The position numbers were made by a program, and so were the translations under genes. Below, one piece after another: positions 18,702 to 26,849 of a stretch of DNA of 64,000 nucleotides. This DNA is from JAWWPY01 sp963822825 (GTDB lineage Bacteria; Actinomycetota; Actinomycetes; Streptosporangiales; Streptosporangiaceae), in the NCBI GenBank assembly GCA_963822825.1, contig CAWGIW010000003.1, positions 62,001 to 126,000 on the forward strand, written 5' to 3'. Each line of letters starts with the position of its first letter. Position 1 is the first letter of the stretch. The notes under the pieces are model-generated. The model had not been told where the DNA came from and did no database searches. It saw only the letters and a list, made by a program, of their open reading frames with translations.

Positions 18702-19342
18702 GGCCGGCCTCCGCCTCCCCGGCCGGATCGGCCCCAGCCAGCTGCGGCCGCGTACTCGGCCAGGCGCTGGTCGAAGTCGGCGAGCCACTGGCCGTCCACG
18801 AACGCCTTCAGGATGCGGCGCACCTCGAACAGCGAGTCCTGGCCGTGCACCTGGCGGAGGAAGCCCAGCTCGACCGCCTTGGCGATGTAGGAGTCGATCT
18901 GGTCGACGAGCCGGGCCTCGTTGCTGCTGGCGGGCAGGAACAGCCGGACCATCTCGACGATCTGATCCCTGGTGAGCATCAGCCGGGTGTCGCTGTTGCC
19001 GGCGTCGAACTCGGCCAGCTTCTTGCGCAGCAGGGCGAGCAGCAGGCTCACGTGGAAGGACAGCGAGCGGCGCGGCGATCAGCCGCGGCAGGGGCTGGTC
19101 GTTGCGTCATCTGATCTTCGTCCTCGGGCCGTGACCGCAGGAAGGCGTAGCCCTCGGCCTCGTCGATGACCACGGTCAGGCCCGATGACCGCGACGTAGT
19201 CGCGCACCTGGGCCTGCAACTGCAGCAGCTCGCGCCAGGCCCGGTCGTGGGTGTCGCGGTAGACGACGCCCTTCATCAGCTGGGTGACCGCCAGCGGCAG
19301 GTCCGGTTCGGCCGTGACCCCGGAGACGGCCGCCGGGCTCAT
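18698..19342 (-). pseudogene. jetB: Wadjet type I JetB (DUF4194, kleisin-associated subunit), frameshifted
   Basis: The ATG overlaps the jetA stop (ATGA) and the stop overlaps the jetC start in the same way, so operon architecture is perfect. The protein reads LPLAVTQLMKGVVYRDTHD and WRELLQLQAQVRDYVAVIG. After one extra base it continues VVIDEAEGYAFLRSR, and after another SFHVSLLLALLRKKLAEFD, then MLTRDQIVEMVRLFLP and VELGFLRQVHG, which is the DUF4194 winged-helix region. About 214 residues would result after correction, normal for JetB. It bridges JetC heads with JetA. Confidence 0.82.
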
Positions 19343-20879
19343 CGCGTGGCCCCGTCTGGGATGGTGGATTGTCCCCGTACAGGATCGTGGGCCTGTCCTG
19401 GTTTGGCTGCCGCCTGGCGAACGTGGGCGCCGCGCGCGAAGGTCACCCCGGGCAGCGTAGCGGTTCTCATCTGGCCATCGGCGTCCAGCCAGCTCACCTG
19501 CGTCCCGCACCGTCTCGTCAAAGACGACGCGGAAGTGCCGGATCGGACAGCGATAGGTAGGTGACGAGCTCGGCGAGGCCCTGTTCCAGCGGCTGCTCGC
19601 GGATCAGCTCGGCCAGCCCGACCTGCGTGCGGTGCTGCAGGCCGCGGCGGACGGCGAGGGACAGCCGGGCCGGATCGACGTACACCTGCTCGAAGAGCGC
19701 GGGCGCGTCGAAGCCGTCCTCGCCGGGCTGGACCGAGGTGCTGTCGATCGGCGCCTTGCTTCACCGGGGGGTAGAGCGGGCGTTCCATCGGCAGCACGAG
19801 CGCGGGGGAGGTGCCGTCGATCTCGGTGGTGAGGGCCACGCTCCGCGATCGTCGCGGAGTCCGAGCGCGCTGGCCTCGATGCTGCGCAGGATGTCGATCA
19901 CGCGGCGGTTCTCGAACCACACCTGGTCGTCGAGGAAGCGGCGGAGCTGCTCGGAGAGCTGGCGCACCGTCGCCTGGGTGCGCTCACCGGCCTCCAGCCA
20001 GTCGTAGTGGATGTGGCGCATCCGGGCGTCGGGCTCGCCGAGCGCGGCGAGTTCGCTGGACCTTGTCGAGAAGTTGCGTCAGCTCCTCCTGCCGGGCGTG
20101 CGAGAGCAGGAAATCGTAGAACGCCGGAAGCTCTTGCCCTGGTCGGAGTCGGCGATGGTCTCCCGGCTGCCCAGGATGTCGTCGAGCAGCTCGCCCTTCG
20201 AGCCGCTCCAGCCGGCGATCCGCTCCCTGCAGCTCCCGGTCCAGAGTGGCGGAAGTTGGCCTCGACCTCGCGGAAATCCGACAGCAGCTCGCGCGCGGTG
20301 GCGGCGAACTGCTGGTAGCGGTCGCGCTGCGCCGACGGCGTCGAGCACGTCGATCTCGCCGGCCTCGACCCGGGCGATCTCCGCGTCGATGCTCGGCGCG
20401 GCGCCGGCGGCAGCTCGGCCAGCCGGGCCTGCGGGTCGGTCTCGGCGCCGAACACCATCTGGCGGAGCAGGATGAAGATCGTGTTCAGGCGTGACTCGGT
20501 GCCGACGAAGGAGCGGGTGCTGCAGGGTCTTGACCCAGGACAGGGCCTTCTCGACGGCGGGGGTGGCGTCGAAGTGCGGCTCGTCAGAGCCCTCCGGGTA
20601 GTACTTGCGCAGCCAGCCGGCATCGGGCGCGGCCCAGTCCTCCAGGTAGCACTTTCGCGGGCTGCGGGAACGCCGTCCCGGGCCCGCCGAGCCGCTCGTT
20701 CAGCGCGTACAGCTCGTCGTCCAGCCTGCTGGCCAGGTCGGGACCGGAGATCGACCGGATGTTCGCCGTCGACGAAGACCTTCTCGAAGAAGCTCAGCAT
20801 CAGCGGAGCGTTGTCCGCGCGCAGCAGCCGCCAGGCCGGGACTGTGCTTGCGCAGCGAGCTGATCTCGTCGAAGTCCAC
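19339..20879 (-). pseudogene. jetA: Wadjet type I JetA (DUF3375, kleisin), frameshifted
   Basis: It starts at a GTG with AAGG upstream: VDFDEISSLRKHSP, one extra base, then LLRADNAPLMLSFFEKVFVDGEH, the DUF3375 opening. Later pieces include ERTQATVRQLSEQLRRFLDD then VIDILRSIEASAL, MERPLYPPVKQ, VGLAELIREQPL, ELVTYLSLSD, FDETVRD and SWLDADGQMRTATLPGV. Each join needs removal of one base. JetA is the kleisin closing the JetC ring. The jetA-B-C-D order is canonical for type I, and all four genes have 4-base overlaps. Confidence 0.85.
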
Positions 20880-20968
20880 CGTGGCTTGCCTTACCTGCCT
20901 TGGCCCATTGGATCTGTGACCTCGGTGGCCATGGTAGGGCCGGGGTCTGACAGAACGGAGGCGAAAGC

Positions 20969-21003
20969 CTGACGCCGCTACGACGTCGGCTCGGTGGCGT
21001 CAG
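20969..21003. terminator. Hairpin at the end of the GNAT gene
   Basis: CTGACGCC (20969-20976) pairs perfectly with GGCGTCAG (20996-21003). The right arm includes the GNAT stop codon, and the hairpin separates GNAT from jetA downstream on the same strand. There is no T-tract, as is common in actinomycetes. Confidence 0.45.
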
Positions 21004-21657
21004 CTGGTCGGCTCAGTGGGCAGCCCGAAGAAGGGCAGGCATGGCGGCAGGCCATGAATCTCGACGGGTATGGAACGTGCGGCTTGCCAGTCGGCCCGGG
21101 TTAGCCGGAGCCGCCGCGCCACGGCCGGATCGCCCCGCACGATGTGCCGCTCGATGCCGTCGTCGCGGTAGCCGAGTTTGCGGGACACTCCGAGCGAGGC
21201 GGCGTTGTTCTCAAAGGCGCCGGAGACGGCGTGCTGGGCGCCGAGCCCTTCGAAGGCCAGGTGCAGCACCGCGGCGCGCATCTCCGTTCCGATTCCCTGG
21301 CCCTGGTATTGGCGGCCGAGCCAGGAACCGGTGCCCACCTCGCCGCACCGCGAAGTCGCGGCCGCCGAGGCCTTGTGTACCCGTGGCCACGCCGTCGCGG
21401 ATCACAGCGAAGTCCAGCCTCCAGTCCGAGGGCTTCCACGAGGCCCAGCGGGACCAGTGATACTGCAGCAGGCTGCGGGCGCGTTCATCCGGCGGCGCGT
21501 CTGTCCAGGGAGTCGTGAACGGCTGCACGTTCGGATCATGCACGCCGAGGGCCGCGATTTCGGCCAGCGCGTCGAGGTCATCCAGGCTGGGCCACCGCAG
21601 CTCCAGATGCGGAGCCAGCAGCCGGAGGCCAGTCAGGGGCCATCGGGAAGACGACAT
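21000..21657 (-). pseudogene. GNAT-family N-acetyltransferase, one frameshift
   Basis: The first part (from ATG MSSSRWPLTGLRLLAPHLELR) continues in frame to GLGGRDFAVR. After removal of one base near 21345 it resumes as EVGTGSWLGRQYQGQGIGTEMR, the acetyl-CoA binding Q/RxxGxG/A signature, then AFENNAASLGVSRKLGY, as in RimJ/RimL-type N-terminal or small-molecule acetyltransferases. Corrected length is about 218 residues, normal for the family. A single extra base is the only fault, and of the same kind as in the neighbouring Wadjet genes. Confidence 0.8.
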
Positions 21658-22118
21658 GACCGCGATTGTGTACTGCCCCACCCGGCTGTGGCATCCCGAT
21701 TACGGTCGTGGCGGCCTGGCCGGTGGCGAGTCTGCTCGGCACGTCCGAGCTGGTCCGGTGGATCATCCGGGCCACCGCAGCATGACCATGCGCTGAACGA
21801 TCTCCCAGTCAATCGGCCATGGCCAGAACCAGCCAGGAAGTGGTCTCCGATCCAGGCTCGTCACCGCACAGGACCTGCAAGAACCTGCCATTCCTGCGAC
21901 CTCAGGTGGACTGGCGTGACGATGCGGCGCAATGCGGCCTCAGGGTCCCACAGTTCAGCGGTTCCCCATCCTGATCTCCGCCGACCTTATCCGTCTAATC
22001 ATGGATATTAGCGGGCATAAAGGGCTCGCGTCGCGCCCTGCCGACCTGGCAAAACCACGCATACAACGCTAGGCTGAAACATTGGCATGACGACGGCAGG
22101 CTGACAGGTGAAGGCAAA
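21658..22118. other. Intergenic region before the Trypco1 cassette
   Basis: 461 bp without a recognisable gene; the GC content falls along it. The final stretch before the Trypco1 start has the ribosome-binding site GGTGAAGG. No operator repeats were found. Confidence 0.5.
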
Positions 22119-22580
22119 GTGAGCTCATTGGACCACAATACCTCCGAGGAGGAGGTCTATGACGTAGGTGTCGCTATCGTCCCTCTATATAGCAGCCCCG
22201 ATTCCCGGCGCGCCAACGAGCGCGGAAGCGGAGTGGGCGAAATTCCAGGTTATGACGATGCCCTGGGCCGTAGGCGACCAGATTCAACAGATCGAGAAGG
22301 GTTCCTCATTGAAAGAGGTGAGGAAGCAGTCCGTGTAGCCACCACGGCTATCGTTGGCCAGATCGGGCTGGCCACGCGGCGGATTGCGGCGGCACTGGGG
22401 GAACAGATCGCACCGCCGTCAGCGCCGGGATCATTCGGGCTGGAATCGGTAGATATTTCTTTCGGGATCACTTTGACGGCGGGAGTTCAGGCAATGTTTA
22501 CCGCTCAAGCGGAATCTAGCGTACAGGTGACCATCACACTCAGCCGTAATCTTGGCGCCACCGGCCCCGATACGTCCTGA
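22119..22580 (+). CDS. Trypco1 (trypsin-co-occurring) domain protein
   Basis: 153 residues, GTG start after GGTGAAGG. The C-terminal 50 residues (GLESVDISFGITLTAGVQAM, then VQVTITLSR) match the beta-rich Trypco1 domain, a family (CU044_2847-like) named for sitting beside trypsin-like protease genes. The N-terminal 100 residues are variable, containing ATTAIVGQIGLATRRIAAALG, a helical section. A trypsin-like protease gene begins 14 bp downstream, as the family name predicts. In published genome analyses these pairs belong to proposed conflict systems, with Trypco likely a regulator or sensor part. GC content is clearly below that of the neighbouring Wadjet genes. Confidence 0.8.
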   Translation: MSSLDHNTSEEEVYDVGVAIVPLYSSPDSRRANERGSGVGEIPGYDDALGRRRPDSTDREGFLIERGEEAVRVATTAIVGQIGLATRRIAAALGEQIAPPSAPGSFGLESVDISFGITLTAGVQAMFTAQAESSVQVTITLSRNLGATGPDTS

Positions 22581-22594
22581 GCATCTTTCCTGCC

Positions 22595-23452
22595 GTGACA
22601 GACAGACCAATCCCGGGTCCAAGAGTCGGCCGGATTCTCACCAGCGAAGAACGAAGTGCGCGGATGGCGAACGAGACTGCGTTCAGCATCGATGGTGAGG
22701 TGCTTCGCTCGGCTTTCGCAATCAGCTCCAGGCATGTGCTCACAGCCTGGCATTGCGTGCGAGACCCCAGGTCGAGAGACTCATCGCTGTGGTTCCGGCT
22801 ACGGCGCGGCGATCAGCAGGAGCGGCGCTATATATACGTACCTGTGCGATTGACGAACTATGACGAGACCTTCGACGTAGCTGCCCTTACCCTGGACGAA
22901 CGGCGCCTGGCGGAGGTTGACCTCGTTGCATCCTCCGCCGCAGCGCTCCTCGCAGAGGCTGTTATCCCACTTGGGGTTGACATCCACGTTAAAGATCAGG
23001 CCCTCGTGATGGGCTTTCCCGAGAGTGCAAGCGGTGCCGACAGCGATACCAACTCTGCAGAAGTGATCGACACGCGCCTGCCTTTTGGCAGCGCATCCGG
23101 CATAAAACTTTTCGGCCCGGCTTTCGCTGCCGTCAGCCCGGTGGACCCGCACGGCCTTTCTGGCGGGCCCGTGATTAGAACGTCGGAGGCTAATGCGCTT
23201 CCATATAGAGCCGTGGGCGTGATCCGGGCTCTGCCTATAGGGTCTCTCATGGGAGCTGCATCCGGAGGATGTCTCATTGCGACCCGCATTGAAGACTTAG
23301 TTGACAATCTTCCCGAGGTTGCCGTAGCATTGCAGGCAGCTCAGCGGGCCTTAGCCGTACCTCAATACCTCACCGCATCTCGTGGTATGAATGCGCTCAT
23401 CATGTCCCGTGCCTGCTGGCGGAGACTGCGTGAGAGCGTGGTGGTTGTCTGA
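22595..23452 (+). CDS. Trypsin-like serine protease
   Basis: 285 residues with an intact triad: His53 in HVLTAWHCV, Asp94 in FDVAAL and Ser189 in PHGLSGGP. No signal peptide is seen, so it is probably cytoplasmic, unlike digestive proteases. The C-terminal 60 residues after the protease domain are helical, with LVDNLPEVAVALQAAQRAL. It sits between the Trypco1 gene (14 bp upstream) and the cyclase-repeat gene (23-bp overlap). It is plausibly the processing effector of the cassette: on sensing, it would cleave a partner. The substrate is not known. Confidence 0.88.
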   Translation: MTDRPIPGPRVGRILTSEERSARMANETAFSIDGEVLRSAFAISSRHVLTAWHCVRDPRSRDSSLWFRLRRGDQQERRYIYVPVRLTNYDETFDVAALTLDERRLAEVDLVASSAAALLAEAVIPLGVDIHVKDQALVMGFPESASGADSDTNSAEVIDTRLPFGSASGIKLFGPAFAAVSPVDPHGLSGGPVIRTSEANALPYRAVGVIRALPIGSLMGAASGGCLIATRIEDLVDNLPEVAVALQAAQRALAVPQYLTASRGMNALIMSRACWRRLRESVVVV

Positions 23453-24395
23453 CGATCCGGAGATTGGCACACTGACGGGGTGGCCGCACTTCTTCAACGA
23501 ACCGATCGCCCATCGGCGTCCTACCGCAATCGGCACGGCATACGGGCTCAAGTTGGCGCTCGTCCTAGGTGAACAGAACTACGGTCTGGATCGGTCGGGG
23601 CTAGCCGCGACATTGTGGAAATTGCAGCGCCCGGACGGCGGGTGGGCAGCCCGGACGGGGACCGGAATCAGCCGTCCCGAGGTTAGCGCACTGGTCCTAG
23701 GTGCCCTCGCTTCTTGCGGATTCGACGCTGCACTCCTGGCCGCAGCAGGAACTACATTCGAGAGCGCGCTCTCGCCAGGCGTTGACTCGGTCGCGGTAGA
23801 GCGAACTTACATAGCGTCGGCGGTCATGCGGGGCCTCATCCGGACCCGACCAGGGTCGCCCCGCCTGGCGCAGCTTCGCACCGCGATGCTCTCCGGCGCG
23901 ATCCAGGACCCCGACAACGGTAACCTCCTCTGCTGGTCTGGGCGTTTGAAGGCGGCCGGAAACGAGGCACTCGTCCCGTCAATTGTCCACACTGCCCAGG
24001 CTGTCGTGGCCCTGGTGCGCACGAGTTACGTACTGGGCGACGACACTCAGTCGCGGACCACCGTTGACAAAGCCATGCAGTGGCTCAGTACTCGCCAAGA
24101 CCTGAGCAATCAGACAGAACAGATTAGGCGATTCGTCAGGGACAATCACCCCTGGGAAACGCTAACCGTCCGGCACTTCACCGCCGCCTGGATGGCTAGG
24201 GCTCTTCTGCTCGCATCGCCTACTGACCTGCCTGGCGCTGAGGCGCTACTCGGTGAGGCGATACGCCAGGTCTGTCAATCGCACCACGATGGGTACTGGG
24301 AATGGGACGATGGCGACCGCCCGCTGTGGATGAGCTACCAGGGAGCATCCGTCGTCCGCGACTACGCGATGCGCACGTCTACGGCCCCGCCGTAG
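23430..24395 (+). CDS. Cyclase-type alpha-alpha repeat protein (squalene-cyclase/prenyltransferase-like fold)
   Basis: 321 residues starting from a GTG with GGAG six bases upstream, overlapping the protease gene by 23 bp. An in-frame ATG at 23391 is a less likely start. LWKLQRPDGGW is a QW-type motif of the squalene-hopene cyclase/prenyltransferase repeat, and weaker repeats follow, ending HHDGYWEWDDGDRPLWMSYQ. The catalytic DxDD of cyclases is absent, so it is more likely a toroid binding module than a terpene enzyme. Such modules occur in protease-centred conflict operons. Coupling to the protease by overlap suggests they act together. Confidence 0.7.
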   Translation: MRAWWLSDDPEIGTLTGWPHFFNEPIAHRRPTAIGTAYGLKLALVLGEQNYGLDRSGLAATLWKLQRPDGGWAARTGTGISRPEVSALVLGALASCGFDAALLAAAGTTFESALSPGVDSVAVERTYIASAVMRGLIRTRPGSPRLAQLRTAMLSGAIQDPDNGNLLCWSGRLKAAGNEALVPSIVHTAQAVVALVRTSYVLGDDTQSRTTVDKAMQWLSTRQDLSNQTEQIRRFVRDNHPWETLTVRHFTAAWMARALLLASPTDLPGAEALLGEAIRQVCQSHHDGYWEWDDGDRPLWMSYQGASVVRDYAMRTSTAPP

Positions 24396-24413
24396 ACGCA
24401 GGCTAGCGGCAAC

Positions 24414-25256
24414 GTGGAGAGCGAGGTCCTCGAGGCCTTGCGCCGCGACTTAACCCCACAGGCCCCTTCTAGTGTCGTCCGCGACAGGAGACGCCGCCAC
24501 CATTTAGAGCTTTATGCGACGCCTACTGTCGGATATGCTCCCTGTCGGGAGGCATCCACGATGGGCCTGAGGCTAAGCGATGTCACCTGCCTGTTGAACG
24601 ACACCCTCAGACAAACCAGGCGGGACGGGCAGGCTCAGGAACGCGAGTTAGCGGCATTGTCATCTCTCGCGCAGCCCTCCCGGATCATCGAACTGCTTCG
24701 CTCGCTGCACAGCAACCTTGACGCGGCAGCGGCTTGCGCGGAACAGTCCTACCTGCACCCGCTGGGCTTCTACAAGTTAATGCTCATCGACGCCGCCCCG
24801 CTGTTCGAGTTACGGGTCCATGTGTGGCGGCCAAGCAGTCGCCCTGGCGTGGACCACGTGCACAATCACCGATTCTCGTTCGTCTCGACGGTCGTCTGTG
24901 GCGGCTACGACATGCAGGTCTTCCAGGTCGATCCCGCTGGCGAGGAGATGGCCGAGTACCGTGAAGTTGCGAATCCGGATACCGGCTGGCGGCTGGAACC
25001 CGTGGGCCGCGCCCGCCTCGGCCTACTGACCAGCGCCAAGCTCCGGCAAGGCAGCAGCTACGCGCTCTCAGCGGAAGCGCTCCACCGAGTCAGCGTGCCG
25101 CCGGGAACCCTCTGTGTCACGCTCCTACTGCGCACAGCCATGGCCGACTCAACGACTCAAGTGTTCGCCGAGCCGGGGCACGTTGTGTTCGACCGCGATT
25201 CCCAAGATGTCCCTGAGCAGCGACGACTACCGCGCTCACCTGGAAGCGCTGCTTGA
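24414..25256 (+). CDS. Cupin-like metal-binding protein
   Basis: 280 residues. The C-terminal two thirds look like a double-stranded beta-helix: HVHNHRFSF supplies a His-rich metal site, and LSAEALHRVSVPPGTLCVTL supplies the second His strand. The N-terminal 110 residues are helical (LNDTLRQTRR, LLRSLHSNLDAAAACAEQ). The reaction is unknown; dioxygenase, isomerase or purely binding roles are possible. It follows the toroid gene by 18 bp on the same strand, so it probably belongs to the cassette. It ends 21 bp inside the converging Nudix gene. Confidence 0.65.
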   Translation: MESEVLEALRRDLTPQAPSSVVRDRRRRHHLELYATPTVGYAPCREASTMGLRLSDVTCLLNDTLRQTRRDGQAQERELAALSSLAQPSRIIELLRSLHSNLDAAAACAEQSYLHPLGFYKLMLIDAAPLFELRVHVWRPSSRPGVDHVHNHRFSFVSTVVCGGYDMQVFQVDPAGEEMAEYREVANPDTGWRLEPVGRARLGLLTSAKLRQGSSYALSAEALHRVSVPPGTLCVTLLLRTAMADSTTQVFAEPGHVVFDRDSQDVPEQRRLPRSPGSAA

Positions 25257-25709
25257 TGAGTTGGCCGGTTGACGCGAAACGCCAGCTGCCAGTCCCTGAC
25301 GGATCGTGCGAAGATTATGTGAGTCCAGGCCAACATCTCCGATTTTGCCCGCAGGAACCCACTTGAAGGCTTGGTCTTGTTTTGGCGGGCTCACTTCTGG
25401 CATCCCGGCCGGATCAACCCTGGCCGAGTCAATGTCGGGACTTACCAGATAGTTACGCTGTACATTCTCTACTCTTCGGCCTCGCCAGTTGCTGCGAAAA
25501 TCTGACCGCCCAACGTAACTGACGACAGTTCCGCTCAGGCCCGTCTCTTCCTGCAGCTCACGCAAGACGGCATGCTGAGATGTCTCTCCGCTGTCGACCT
25601 TGCCGCAGGGTACGCCCCACTGACCAGGCAAGAAGCCTTCGCTCTCGCTGCGGCGGACGATAAGAACATGATCATTAAGCACCACGACTGCCGCGGCAAG
25701 CTCAGGCAT
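25236..25709 (-). CDS. Nudix hydrolase
   Basis: 157 residues from the ATG with GGAGG eight bases upstream (a longer open frame exists but lacks a good start). The Nudix box G(x5)E(x7)REUxEExGU is complete: G36 ... E42 ... R50-E51 ... E54-E55-x-G57. Such enzymes cleave nucleoside diphosphates linked to another moiety, with Mg2+. Substrate class (mutT-like, ADP-ribose, NAD) is not readable here. It converges on the cupin gene with a 21-bp overlap. Composition matches the cassette, so it may have travelled with it. Confidence 0.88.
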   Translation of the reverse strand: MPELAAAVVVLNDHVLIVRRSESEGFLPGQWGVPCGKVDSGETSQHAVLRELQEETGLSGTVVSYVGRSDFRSNWRGRRVENVQRNYLVSPDIDSARVDPAGMPEVSPPKQDQAFKWVPAGKIGDVGLDSHNLRTIRQGLAAGVSRQPANSSSSASR

Positions 25710-26282
25710 GGCCCGACCTCCGGTCGAAGGGATCATGATCTTGGCAGCCAACACCGACAATCGACCTTCGTCGGTTGAGCCAGCCCAGACAGACACCCCT
25801 CGCTCGCGGCCATTGCCGCCATAACTGAGGATATCGAGCGTTCCGCGACAATTCGGTTAATACGTCCACCGGTTGCTCTCCCACCTGGAGCTTTGGCCTC
25901 TTGCCGGATCGTAGCGAACCCTTCCCGGGTGTCAAGGCTCGCCCCGTGTCCGAGAGCCAGCCACCCGCCCCCGTTACGATGAGCTGGGCCTTCAGATCTC
26001 TGGCCCTACTGAGAAGGATCCCCAGCTACCACCGAACCTGGCGCGACGCGGCCAGTCCTTGTCTGTAGCTCACACTCTACGAAGACGAAACTCCTCGCGG
26101 GGGCAATAATCACTCATGCAGGGCTGCACTGCAATGATGCGAATGGGCCGTGGCGGCGTGCACGATCAAGGTCCACCGCGAGACCAATTCCTCGGACGGA
26201 CCGCCAGCCTGGATTTCACCGGGGTGACGGACTCCTCTCCTCGATCACGGTCCCGGCTTTTTGGCCATTTTGTCCTGTTCGC
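25710..26282. other. Spacer between the Nudix gene and the duplicated antitoxin copy
   Basis: About 570 bp without a supported gene. An open frame from 26116 runs into the antitoxin copy, but its first 55 residues are unlike the intact antitoxin and unlike any protein I know. The abrupt start of similarity at 26283 marks a rearrangement junction. Confidence 0.5.
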
Positions 26283-26481
26283 GGCAGCCGACATGCTCAA
26301 CGTCTCCCGGCCCTACCTGATCAAGCTCCTGGAATCCGGGGAGATCCCCTACCGCAAGGTCGGCAAGCACCGGCGGATCACCTTCCAGAATCTCCGCGAG
26401 TACAAGCGCCGCGACGGCCAGCACCGTCGTGGTGTCCTTGATGAGCTAGCTGCCCTCAGCCAGGAACTGGACCTGCCCTGA
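26283..26481 (+). pseudogene. Truncated copy of the HTH antitoxin (C-terminal part)
   Basis: Encodes AADMLNVSRPYLIKLLESGE through LAALSQELDLP, identical or nearly so to the last 65 residues of the intact antitoxin at 39814-40272. The first 85 residues, including the N-terminal domain, are missing. The HTH_17/excisionase-type DNA-binding unit is kept. It could still be expressed from an upstream in-frame ATG at 26116, but its partner is dead. Confidence 0.8.
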
Positions 26482-26483
26482 CC

Positions 26484-26618
26484 ATGGCTTTCATCGTCGT
26501 CTATGACGCCAACGCGATGTGCCGCAACACGCCGCGGGACTGCTGATCCGCATCGGCAGGGCCGGCCTGGTACAAGCAAAATGGACCGAAGAAATCCTCG
26601 ACGAGGCACTCGGAAGCC
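26484..26618 (+). pseudogene. PIN toxin remnant (frameshifted and truncated)
   Basis: Starts MAFIVVYDANAM like the intact PIN toxin at 40275. It hits a stop after RDC because one base is missing in the stretch that reads GACCTGCTGATC in the intact copy. Similarity continues to about 26618 and then ceases, so the active-site Asp residues of the second half are gone. Confidence 0.8.
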
Positions 26619-26849
26619 ACCTGGTCGCGATCGGGTCACTCGCCACGATCATCGCGTTGAAGAAGTGAGATTGACGTAGCGAGAGGGTCAGTTGCCCCAG
26701 TTGTCGAGCAGTTCGACGACGATCAGGTATCAGACGGCTTAGCGCGCTCGCGTTCCTGGTCGGCGACGCGGCATTCGGTGTCGCCGAAGTGCTGCCATCA
26801 TGGGCATGACGTGCTCGATGGCTACAGGGACAGGGAGCGAATCGCCGCG

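Larger units (their letters stand above)
26283..26618 (+). repeat. Left copy of the 336-nt toxin-antitoxin duplication
   Basis: Matches 40074-40409 in the same orientation with about 20 differences by eye (roughly 94% identity), including one missing base near 26542. It covers the antitoxin C-terminus and the first third of the PIN toxin. Confidence 0.9.

Noticed and set aside
23430..24395. Active squalene/terpene cyclase
   Set aside because: QW-type repeats are present but the DxDD catalytic motif is not, and the length is half that of a cyclase.
25916..26115. Possible promoter or RNA gene between Nudix and the antitoxin copy
   Set aside because: No stable paired structure or consensus promoter was found on reading; only background composition.
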